Shown: piece after piece, positions 1 through 5,612 of the stretch
Numbering within the stretch: position 1 is the stretch's first letter
How the letters are laid out: the number at the start of each line of letters is the position of its first letter
From: Chitinophagales bacterium
GTDB taxonomy: Bacteria; Bacteroidota; Bacteroidia; Chitinophagales; CAIODY01
DNA length: 10,078 bases
Direction: 5' to 3'
NCBI GenBank assembly: GCA_023251415.1
Contig: JAHEYX010000087.1
Location: forward strand, 1 to 10,078
The notes under the pieces: generated by a model
The model's database searches: none
The model's input: the letters and a program-made list of their open reading frames with translations, nothing else
What the model was told of the DNA's origin: nothing
Program-made: the position numbers and the translations under genes

Positions 1-234
1 GCAGTTAATGAAGGAAAAGACCCAGCCACCATAGCCAAAGCAATTGATGCCTATAATGCAGCTCAGCAACGCATTTGCGAAAGCCAAAACATTGCTTTTG
101 TTTCTATAACAGCACTTTCAAGGCTTCCTTTACCTAATTTATTAGCAAGTGATCATTTGCACCCCAGTAAAGAACAGTATGCCTTATGGGCTAAAGCAGT
201 AGTACCAGTTGCTTTGAAGGTACTAAGTCATTAA
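1..234 (+). CDS. SGNH/GDSL-type hydrolase, C-terminal fragment
   Basis: An open frame runs in from the left edge and stops with TAA at 232-234, leaving the last 77 residues. The sequence SDHLHPS at residues 50-56 matches block V (DxxHP) of SGNH/GDSL esterases, where Asp51 and His54 would complete the Ser-Asp-His triad. The following KEQYALWAKAV is the usual C-terminal helix after that block. The family hydrolyses ester bonds in lipids, acetylated sugars or peptidoglycan decorations; the substrate cannot be told from this piece. The catalytic Ser block and any signal peptide lie outside the window. It converges on the DAHP synthase gene, with 139 bp between the stop codons. The family call is fairly secure because of the DxxHP block and its distance from the C-terminus. 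Confidence 0.75.
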   Translation, partial: AVNEGKDPATIAKAIDAYNAAQQRICESQNIAFVSITALSRLPLPNLLASDHLHPSKEQYALWAKAVVPVALKVLSH

Positions 235-251
235 ATATGGATTTATTTTTG

Positions 252-303
252 TTACAAGCAATATTCGCAACAGTTCATATACTATAAACTATACTGCTTG
301 TAA
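252..303. repeat. Long-loop inverted repeat between convergent genes
   Basis: TTACAAGCA (252-260) is matched by its exact reverse complement TGCTTGTAA (295-303). A G-U pair and two A-T pairs could extend the stem outward. The 34-nt AT-rich loop contains further weak self-complementarity. It lies between the stop codons of the SGNH hydrolase and the DAHP synthase, so it could be a shared transcript end. There is no T-run beside the stem, so a classical intrinsic terminator is not supported. Nothing else is recognised in 235-373. Confidence 0.3.
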
Positions 304-373
304 TAATTGCCCCTGGTTAACTACCCTGCAAAACCTAGTGGAGCACTTTATCCCAATAAATTAAATCCTTAAA

Positions 374-1372
374 TTACATTAAATGACGGCCAACTGCAGC
401 AGCAATCGTTTTCATTTCGCCGTGTAATTTGGTAAAGGTTGGATGATCCAATTGTTGTGACGCATCGCTTTTTGCCACTTTCGGATTAGGGTGCACTTCG
501 ATTAATAAACCATCGCAACCAAAGGCTACAGATGCTTTTGCTAAATCGGGAACACCATACGAATATCCCATCGCATGACTTGGATCGAGGATTACCGGTA
601 AATTGGTATTGTACTTTAAATAAGCTGCACCGCATAAATCGAAAGTGAAGCGTGTTTTTGTTTCGAAGGTGCGAATACCGCGTTCGCATAAAATTACTTG
701 TTCGTTACCACCACTTAAAATAAACTCTGCTGCTTGTACAAACTCTTGTAAGGTAGTACCGAACCCGCGTTTCAATAATACCGGTTTACGAGCAGCACCA
801 CAGCGACGTAAAATACTTTGATCGTACATGGCTTTAGCACCTATTTGTATGATGTCGGAATATTCAATCACTTCATTTACATGCGATGAATCTTTTACTT
901 CGGTAATGATGTTTAAACCATATTGTTCGCGCACTTTAGCCAACATTTTTAAACCTTCTAAACCTAAGCCTTGAAAGCTGTAAGGAGAAGTTCGTGGTTT
1001 GTAACAACCCGCACGCAAAGTATTAATGCCTAATGATTTTAACATTTCGGCACTTTGCGTAATCTGTTCCCAACTTTCAACCGAGCAAGGTACGGCAATA
1101 ACTACCGTATTATTGCTGTTGCCGCCAATGGTTGTATTTCCCCATTGAATGCTGCGTAATTCAGAACGGTATTTAGTAGAAGCCAATTGTATATCGCTAT
1201 CCATAGCCCAATGTCCGTCGCTAATAGCTGCTACAGCAGCCGGTAATTCTTTAACAGCCGATGCGGTAATTAAAATGGCATGCGTACCATTGTGGTAGTG
1301 CATGGCTTCTAACTCGTGAGCAATTTTTTCAGATTCGGCAAGGCTGATGTTCGATTTTAAATGTATAATCAT
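374..1372 (-). CDS. aroF: 3-deoxy-7-phosphoheptulonate (DAHP) synthase, type I-beta
   Basis: This 332-residue enzyme should condense PEP with erythrose-4-phosphate to DAHP, the first step of aromatic biosynthesis, in the cytosol. Residues 1 to about 70 form the ferredoxin-like regulatory domain of the Thermotoga/Bacillus-type enzymes, and the rest is the TIM barrel. Motifs seen are PCSVES (95-100), the KPRTSPYSFQG block (125-135), LLKRG (199-203), ERGIRT (230-235), DPSHA (263-267) and IEVHPNP (291-297). The expected metal ligands Cys96, His266, Glu292 and Asp303 are all present, as are the PEP contacts Arg120, Lys125, Lys201 and Arg231. Two oddities stand out. Val94 replaces the usual Gly of GPCSVE. 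GAKAMYD replaces GARNMQN, so Lys180 stands where a PEP-phosphate-binding Arg is expected. No chorismate mutase domain is fused. The start is the ATG at 1370-1372, three bases after the upstream epimerase-like gene, which implies co-transcription and probably translational coupling. Confidence 0.93.
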   Translation of the reverse strand: MIIHLKSNISLAESEKIAHELEAMHYHNGTHAILITASAVKELPAAVAAISDGHWAMDSDIQLASTKYRSELRSIQWGNTTIGGNSNNTVVIAVPCSVESWEQITQSAEMLKSLGINTLRAGCYKPRTSPYSFQGLGLEGLKMLAKVREQYGLNIITEVKDSSHVNEVIEYSDIIQIGAKAMYDQSILRRCGAARKPVLLKRGFGTTLQEFVQAAEFILSGGNEQVILCERGIRTFETKTRFTFDLCGAAYLKYNTNLPVILDPSHAMGYSYGVPDLAKASVAFGCDGLLIEVHPNPKVAKSDASQQLDHPTFTKLHGEMKTIAAAVGRHLM

Positions 1373-1375
1373 GTT

Positions 1376-2383
1376 TTATAATTCTCCTTTAATAAAATTA
1401 GTAAATAATAAAGCGCCTTTCAACAGACGGTTTTCATCAACAACCGGTAAATATTGAATCGGGAAGGCGGATTGTTTGATAAACAATAAGAGGTCGTATA
1501 TTGTTTTATCGGTTGTAATGCAGCGTGGTTGTAGGTTAATACAATCGGCTACGTCGATTTGATTGAGTTGATGGATGTTTTTTAACAGACCCCGGCGTAC
1601 ATCGGCATTACTGATAAGTCCTTGCAAAACACCTTGTTCGTTAACAACAAGTACAAAAGCCATTTTATAATCTTCGATGGTTTGTAAGGCATTGGCAAAG
1701 CTCAATTGAGCAGCTTGCAATACCGGCAACTCATCCAACAAGAGCATAAAGTCTTGCACCAAATAATGCGAGCCTACCACTTCTTTTTTCAAATTGAGCA
1801 AGGCGGCGCCTACATAGTTTTTGCTGAATAAATAAGAACCTACTACGGCTGAATCAACACCCAAATTGCGCAGAATAAAGCTTACTTCGGCATTTACCCC
1901 ACCATCCACTTGTATTTTTTTATCGGGATATGCTTTTTGAAACTGACGAATTTTGCGAAAAGTGTTTTTATCAAATTTACCACCCGATTGTCCGGGAGTG
2001 GTAGTCATGAGTAGCACGTAAGAGCAAGTGTTTTTATATGCTTCGAAGGCTTCCACCGGTGTATTGGAGGTAATGGCCAAGCCGATTTCACAATGCAAAT
2101 CACTTGGAAAAGCTATAGGGCTATGAAAGTTTTCGAATTGAAACGATACTTGTTTAATGCGCGCTTGACGAATCGCATCAAAATACGATTCAGGCTTATC
2201 GGCAATGATGTGTAAATCGATAGGGGTGGTAGAATGGGCATTGCAATAGGCAATATCATCAAACACCTTGGTATTATCGTTGCAATCCACATGAAAATAG
2301 TCGACTTCATGCTGATCCAGTTCGGCGACTAAATCAGCTAAAGGCTTATTTGCAGCACTATAGATGGAAGCGGATATTTTCAT
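1376..2383 (-). CDS. Ribulose-phosphate 3-epimerase-like TIM barrel fused to a CBS-domain pair
   Basis: The protein has 335 residues, whereas ordinary ribulose-5-phosphate 3-epimerases have about 220. Residues 1 to about 200 resemble that family, which interconverts ribulose-5-P and xylulose-5-P. Visible are ISAS (3-6), HVDCND (31-36), DLH (56-58), MTTTPGQSGGKF (126-137), VDGGVN (159-164) and GSYLF (182-186). The four expected metal/catalytic residues His31, Asp33, His58 and Asp160 are kept. The family loops are altered, however. HVDVMDG-FVPN has become HVDCND with a shortened loop, HLMV has become HIIA, and MTVNPGFGGQ has become MTTTPGQSGG. Residues about 209-335 look like two CBS domains (VQDFM at 209-213, GVLQGLISNADVRRG at 251-265, LPVVD at 312-316), which normally bind adenine nucleotides. 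It is the first gene of an operon with DAHP synthase. Epimerase fold and CBS pair are well supported; true substrate and ligand are unknown. Confidence 0.8.
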   Translation of the reverse strand: MKISASIYSAANKPLADLVAELDQHEVDYFHVDCNDNTKVFDDIAYCNAHSTTPIDLHIIADKPESYFDAIRQARIKQVSFQFENFHSPIAFPSDLHCEIGLAITSNTPVEAFEAYKNTCSYVLLMTTTPGQSGGKFDKNTFRKIRQFQKAYPDKKIQVDGGVNAEVSFILRNLGVDSAVVGSYLFSKNYVGAALLNLKKEVVGSHYLVQDFMLLLDELPVLQAAQLSFANALQTIEDYKMAFVLVVNEQGVLQGLISNADVRRGLLKNIHQLNQIDVADCINLQPRCITTDKTIYDLLLFIKQSAFPIQYLPVVDENRLLKGALLFTNFIKGEL

Positions 2384-2401
2384 TTTTGGTTAAATCGGCG
2401 A

Positions 2402-2409
2402 CAAAAGTA
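2402..2409 (-). promoter_or_regulatory. Bacteroidota -7 promoter element for the epimerase/DAHP synthase operon
   Basis: Read on the minus strand, this is TACTTTTG, an exact match to the Bacteroidota -7 consensus TAnnTTTG. It ends 18 bases upstream of the ATG at 2383, giving a short leader. No clear -33 TTG-type element was found. It lies back to back with the promoter of the + strand gene at 2541. Confidence 0.6.
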
Positions 2410-2512
2410 AGAACTCATAAGCGGAATTAATAAGGAAAGCGCCACAGGTTTAAAATAAAGTTGGAACTTTAAATTTCTTGATGCGAATCAAGAGACATTA
2501 AGCGAATAAGTC

Positions 2513-2520
2513 TATTTTTG
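2513..2520 (+). promoter_or_regulatory. Bacteroidota -7 promoter element for the trans-sulfuration gene
   Basis: TATTTTTG matches TAnnTTTG exactly and ends 20 bases before the ATG at 2541, predicting a leader of roughly 15 nt. A -33 element is not evident. The 157-bp divergent region 2384-2540 therefore carries two opposite promoters about 100 bp apart. I saw no room or structure for a riboswitch in the short leader. Confidence 0.6.
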
Positions 2521-2540
2521 CCCAATAATCACTCAAAAAC

Positions 2541-3680
2541 ATGAAATTAGCTACTAAATTAATCCATGCAGGCGTATTTCCGGATCCAACTACCGGCGCC
2601 ATAATGACTCCCATCTTTCAAACCAGCACTTATGTACAGGAAGCTCCTGCGGTACACAAAGGCTACGAATATGCACGCAGTCAGAATCCTACACGTACCC
2701 AATTAGAAGCAGCCTTAGCAGCTATTGAAAACGGTAAACACGGATTGAGTTTCAGCAGTGGAGTAGCAGCAACTGATGCCGTTATTAAGTTATTGGCACC
2801 TGGTGATGAAGTGATTTGCACCAACGATATGTATGGTGGCAGCTATCGCTTGTTCAGCAAAGTGTTTGAGAAATTTGGTATTAAGTTTCATTACGTGAAC
2901 ATGCAGGACGCCGAAAATATTCGCCCGTACATTAATGCCAATACCAAATTATTGTGGGTAGAAACGCCAACTAATCCCTTAATGAACATTTGCGATATAG
3001 CAGCTTTATCGGCTATTGCAAAGCAGCATAGTATTATATTATGTGTGGATAATACTTTTGCCACACCGTATTTGCAGAACCCTTTGGATTTGGGTGCTGA
3101 TATCGTGATGCATTCGGTTACTAAATATTTGGGCGGACACAGTGATGTGATTCAGGGAGCCTTAGTGATGAACAGTGATGCTTTACGCGAACAATTGTAT
3201 TTTATTCAAAAAAGTTGCGGGGCAGTACCCGGACCGTTTGATTGTTTCTTGGTTTTAAGAGGTATTAAAACCTTACATGTGCGTATGCAACGCCATTGCG
3301 AAAACGGAGAAAAGATAGCCCATTATTTAAAGGCGCATCCGAAGGTGAAAAAGGTGTATTGGAGTGGTTTTGAAGAACATCCGAATCATGTCATCGCTAA
3401 AAAACAAATGCGTGGTTTTGGGGGAATGATGAGTTTTGAATTGAAAGATGAAAGTGTAGAGGCTGCTAAAAAAGTATTGAGTTCAACGCATTTATTTGCT
3501 TTGGCCGAAAGCTTGGGTGGGGTAGAGTCGTTGATTAACCATCCTGCAACCATGACACATGCTTCTATACCGCGTGAAGAACGTTTAAAAAACGGACTGA
3601 GCGATTCATTAATACGTTTAAGTGTGGGTATTGAAGATGTAGATGATTTGATTGCCGATTTAGCGCAAGCTTTGGGGTAA
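2541..3680 (+). CDS. Cystathionine gamma-synthase / gamma-lyase family PLP enzyme
   Basis: This complete 379-residue protein belongs to the Cys/Met metabolism PLP-dependent family. The family either makes cystathionine from an activated homoserine plus cysteine (or homocysteine from sulfide), or cleaves cystathionine. The Schiff-base lysine is Lys195 in HSVTKYLGGHSD (191-202). Also visible are YEYARSQNPTR (42-52), SSGVAA (72-77) for the cofactor phosphate, the substrate-stacking Tyr in DMYGGSYR (96-103), ETPTNP (141-146) and VDNTFATP (169-176). The C-terminal SLGGVESLINHPATMTHASIP (324-344, with S324 to P344 as the signature) is typical of both MetB and gamma-lyases. These two activities cannot be separated by motif alone. 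Length and layout are normal. The gene has its own promoter, stands alone, and is followed by the long 21-bp repeat tract rather than by a close partner gene. Confidence 0.92.
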   Translation: MKLATKLIHAGVFPDPTTGAIMTPIFQTSTYVQEAPAVHKGYEYARSQNPTRTQLEAALAAIENGKHGLSFSSGVAATDAVIKLLAPGDEVICTNDMYGGSYRLFSKVFEKFGIKFHYVNMQDAENIRPYINANTKLLWVETPTNPLMNICDIAALSAIAKQHSIILCVDNTFATPYLQNPLDLGADIVMHSVTKYLGGHSDVIQGALVMNSDALREQLYFIQKSCGAVPGPFDCFLVLRGIKTLHVRMQRHCENGEKIAHYLKAHPKVKKVYWSGFEEHPNHVIAKKQMRGFGGMMSFELKDESVEAAKKVLSSTHLFALAESLGGVESLINHPATMTHASIPREERLKNGLSDSLIRLSVGIEDVDDLIADLAQALG

Positions 3681-3879
3681 TTGGTAGAATAAGCAGCCGA
3701 AAAATATCGGTTTGTTGAAACAAAAAGCAGCCATTTCAAGGAAATTAGCAAGGCAAATTGGGTGTAAATGATTAGCATTTAAGCCGTTAATCTAGCTATT
3801 ACCATGCAAAGGTATTTTGCTTTTAGCGGTTGTTAATTCCACTTTTTTAGAAAAGCAAAACTAAGCGAAGTAACCCTTT
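3681..3879. other. Gene-free stretch between the trans-sulfuration gene and the 21-bp arrays
   Basis: No plausible gene is seen. Just after the stop codon a weak hairpin pairs CCGA (3697-3700) with TCGG (3707-3710) across an AAAATA loop. It is followed by a second small self-complementary stretch, TTTGTT...AACAAA, at 3711-3724. Neither has the strong stem plus T-run expected of an intrinsic terminator. Transcripts of the upstream gene may therefore continue through the repeats to the terminator at 4367-4405; this is inference. A minus-strand open frame overlapping here is mostly antisense to the upstream gene. Confidence 0.5.
3815..3860. repeat. 10-bp perfect inverted repeat upstream of the tandem arrays
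   Basis: TTTTGCTTTT at 3815-3824 has its exact reverse complement AAAAGCAAAA at 3851-3860, with a 26-nt spacer. The stem is A/T-rich, so the hairpin is weak in RNA. It ends 19 bases before the first 21-bp unit and may mark the border of the repeat tract. Function is unknown, and chance occurrence in AT-rich DNA is possible. Confidence 0.35.
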
Positions 3880-4089
3880 AAGTTACAGCGGTAGGTTCAT
3901 AGTATACCGCTGTACCCAAATAGAGTACCGCTGTACCAAAATAGTGTACCGCGGTATTAAAATAGATTACCGCTGTACCAAAATAGTGTACCGCTGTACT
4001 AAAATAGTGTACCGCTGTATTAAAATAGAGTACCGTTGTACTAAAATAGAGTACCGCTGTACTAAAATAGTATACCGCAGTTACCCCAT
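3880..4089. repeat. Tandem 21-bp repeat array, family 1 (ten units)
   Basis: Ten units start at 3880 and every 21 bases after it. The eight from 3901 to 4068 are highly alike, with consensus AGWGTACCGCTGTAYY followed by AAAAT. The first (3880-3900) and last (4069-4089) are diverged. Each unit has a 10-bp near-palindromic core at unit position 5-14, TACCGCTGTA in most. At 3947-3956 it is the perfect palindrome TACCGCGGTA, and at 3884-3893 it is the inverse form TACAGCGGTA. The period equals two DNA turns, so all cores and A-tracts face the same side of the helix. There are no unique spacers, so it is not CRISPR. One reading frame is open across it, giving a YRCTKI-type heptad, but it has no ATG. 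The frame shared with the next array is broken by repeated TAA codons. Coding function is therefore unlikely. Confidence 0.9.
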
Positions 4090-4299
4090 AAGTTCAAACG
4101 CGAGACAAATAAGTTGACGCGCCAGCCTAATAAGTTCAAAAGCGAGCAAAATAAGTTGACGCGCCAGCCTAATAAGTTCAAAAGCGAGCAAAATAAGTTG
4201 ACGCGTCAGCCTAATAAGTTCAAACGTGAGCTTAATAAGTTGACATGTGAACAAAATAGCGTGGTGATCGAACAAAATAAGTTCAAACGGGGGGTAGAA
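4090..4299. repeat. Tandem 21-bp repeat array, family 2 (ten units, alternating types)
   Basis: Ten more units follow without a break in register. Two types alternate. Type B starts AAGTTCAAA and type A starts AAGTTGACGCG; both end in an AAT or AAAAT tract. The order is B-A-B-A-B-A-B-A, then a degenerate unit in the A slot (4258-4278), then B. Bases 4108-4149 and 4150-4191 are identical 42-bp A+B pairs, a sign of recent duplication. At 4199-4208 the core is the perfect palindrome TGACGCGTCA, exactly 252 bp (12 periods) after the palindrome of family 1. A + strand frame is open through the units with heptads like NKLTRQP and NKFKSEQ, ending at 4368. It has only a TTG start inside the repeat, so I regard it as a by-product of the 21-bp period. 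Confidence 0.9.
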
Positions 4300-4366
4300 T
4301 GGGAGAGCGCGATTTTTGCTAATAAGGTCGAGCTGTATTTAGGCATCCACCTTCCAGAAAACCCAT

Positions 4367-4405
4367 AAAAAAAGGACGATCACCAATTGGTAATCGTCCT
4401 TTTTT
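4367..4405. terminator. Bidirectional intrinsic terminator
   Basis: An A-run plus GGACGAT (4367-4380) pairs with ATCGTCC plus a T-run (4393-4405). The loop holds a second palindrome, ACCAATTGGT (4382-4391), that can lengthen the stem. A-tract on the left and T-tract on the right make it work in both directions. It ends the acyl-CoA dehydrogenase transcript on the minus strand, 17 bases after the stop codon. It also stops anything reading rightward through the repeat arrays. Confidence 0.9.
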
Positions 4406-4421
4406 ATAATTAGTTAAGTTA

Positions 4422-5567
4422 TTATCCTTTTAAAACTTCGCGGGCAATAACCAATTTTTGAATTTCACTGGTTCCTTCGCCGATGGTGCATAATTTAGCA
4501 TCGCGCCAAAATTTTTCAACCGGGAAGTCTTTGGTATAACCGTATCCGCCAAAAATTTGCACCGCATCTTCACCACAATCTACAGCAATTTCCGATGCAT
4601 AATATTTAGCAAAAGCCGATTCTTTGGTTACTTTTTCGCCTCTGTTTTTCATGTCGGCAGCTTGTAAAGTCAATAATTCAGCCGCTTCGATTTTCATTTT
4701 CATATCGGCTAATTTAAAGCTGATACCTTGAAAATTCGCAATGGGTTGGTTAAATTGATGACGTTCTTTCGCATATTGAATACTCGCTTCGTAAGCACCT
4801 TTAGCAATACCGCAAGATAAAGCGGCTATCGAAATACGGCCACCATCCAATACTTTCATTGATTGAATAAAACCATCGCCTACTTTACCTAAAATATTGG
4901 TAGCCGGAATGCGGCAATTATCAAATATCATTTCGGTAGTTTCGCTGGCACGCATACCCAATTTATTTTCTTTCTTACCTGCTGTAAAGCCCGGAGTGCC
5001 ACGTTCTACAACCATTGCAGTCATACCGTGACTATCACCAACTTCCCCTGTACGAACAATTACTACGGCAATATCGCTTGATTTACCGTGTGTAATCCAG
5101 CATTTCGTACCATTAATTACCCAATCATTACCATCTTGTTTAGCCACACATTTCATGTTGCCGGCATCACTTCCGGTATTCGGTTCTGTTAAGCCCCAGG
5201 CGCCAATCCATTCGGCAGTGGCTAATTTTGGTAACCAACGTTTCTTTTGTTCTTCATTACCAAACTGTAAGATATGTCCGGTACACAAGGAGTTATGTGC
5301 AGCAACCGACAAACCGATTGAGCCACAAACTTTCGCTATTTCAGATACAACCGTATAATATTCTACATAACCAAAACCGCTTCCACCATATTCAGTAGGA
5401 ACTAAAACACCCATTAAACCCATTTCTCCCAATTTTTTAAATAAATCAATTGGAAAATGTTGTGCTTCATCCCATTCCATCACAAAAGGCTTAATGTGTT
5501 TTGCTGCAAAGTCTTTAATGGTTGCAGTAATCATTTGTTGATTTTCTGTCGCTCCGAAATTTGGCAT
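4422..5567 (-). CDS. Acyl-CoA dehydrogenase (short-chain/branched-chain type)
   Basis: This complete 381-residue flavoenzyme makes the alpha,beta double bond in acyl-CoA thioesters and passes electrons to ETF. It works in fatty-acid or branched-chain amino-acid breakdown. Visible are the flavin/substrate signature LTEPNTGSD (126-134), WITHG (157-161), and the C-terminal signature spanning GGYGYTKDFPVEKFWRDAK (340-358). Glu364 in IGEGTSEIQ (362-370) sits at the catalytic-base position of short-chain and butyryl-CoA dehydrogenases. Isovaleryl- and long-chain enzymes place the base elsewhere. The start ATG is at 5565-5567. A TAnnTTTG element 20 bases upstream gives it its own promoter inside the 45-bp gap to the HhH gene, so it need not depend on that gene. 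It ends at a strong bidirectional terminator. Exact chain-length specificity cannot be read from motifs. Confidence 0.93.
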   Translation of the reverse strand: MPNFGATENQQMITATIKDFAAKHIKPFVMEWDEAQHFPIDLFKKLGEMGLMGVLVPTEYGGSGFGYVEYYTVVSEIAKVCGSIGLSVAAHNSLCTGHILQFGNEEQKKRWLPKLATAEWIGAWGLTEPNTGSDAGNMKCVAKQDGNDWVINGTKCWITHGKSSDIAVVIVRTGEVGDSHGMTAMVVERGTPGFTAGKKENKLGMRASETTEMIFDNCRIPATNILGKVGDGFIQSMKVLDGGRISIAALSCGIAKGAYEASIQYAKERHQFNQPIANFQGISFKLADMKMKIEAAELLTLQAADMKNRGEKVTKESAFAKYYASEIAVDCGEDAVQIFGGYGYTKDFPVEKFWRDAKLCTIGEGTSEIQKLVIAREVLKG

Positions 5568-5587
5568 AAAGTAGATTTTTAGAGCCG

Positions 5588-5595
5588 CAAAGATA
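5588..5595 (-). promoter_or_regulatory. Bacteroidota -7 promoter element for acyl-CoA dehydrogenase
   Basis: On the minus strand this reads TATCTTTG, an exact TAnnTTTG match. It ends 20 bases before the ATG at 5567, the same spacing as in front of the gene at 2541. It lies in the 45-bp gap after the HhH gene, so a -33 element would overlap the end of that gene. None is obvious. Confidence 0.6.
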
Positions 5596-5612
5596 GCATT
5601 TGGATTGAATAA

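Noticed and set aside
486..689. Minus-strand open frame inside the DAHP synthase gene
   Set aside because: It is an out-of-frame shadow of a well-supported gene.
2113..2310. Minus-strand open frame inside the epimerase-like gene
   Set aside because: It is an out-of-frame shadow; the main frame carries all family motifs.
3386..3778. 130-residue minus-strand open frame
   Set aside because: Most of it is antisense to the trans-sulfuration gene, which has full family motifs. It has no recognisable domain.
4195..4250. TTGACA/TTGACG words as sigma70 -35 boxes
   Set aside because: They recur with the repeat period, and Bacteroidota promoters use a different consensus. No paired -10-like element was seen.
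4081..4275. Minus-strand Leu/Ile-rich open frame across the repeats
   Set aside because: It is the antisense reading of the same array. The apparent hydrophobic repeat follows from the DNA period.
3880..4299. CRISPR array
   Set aside because: Units are contiguous at 21 bp with no unique spacers, and no cas genes are nearby.
4114..4368. Open frame encoding heptad repeats NKLTRQP/NKFKSEQ as a small protein
   Set aside because: It begins at a TTG inside the array with no promoter-spaced start. The frame is open simply because the 21-bp unit lacks a stop, and the non-repeat tail is only about 20 residues. Kept as an alternative hypothesis in the findings.
5155..5358. Plus-strand open frame within acyl-CoA dehydrogenase
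   Set aside because: It is antisense to a clearly conserved enzyme, with no motif.
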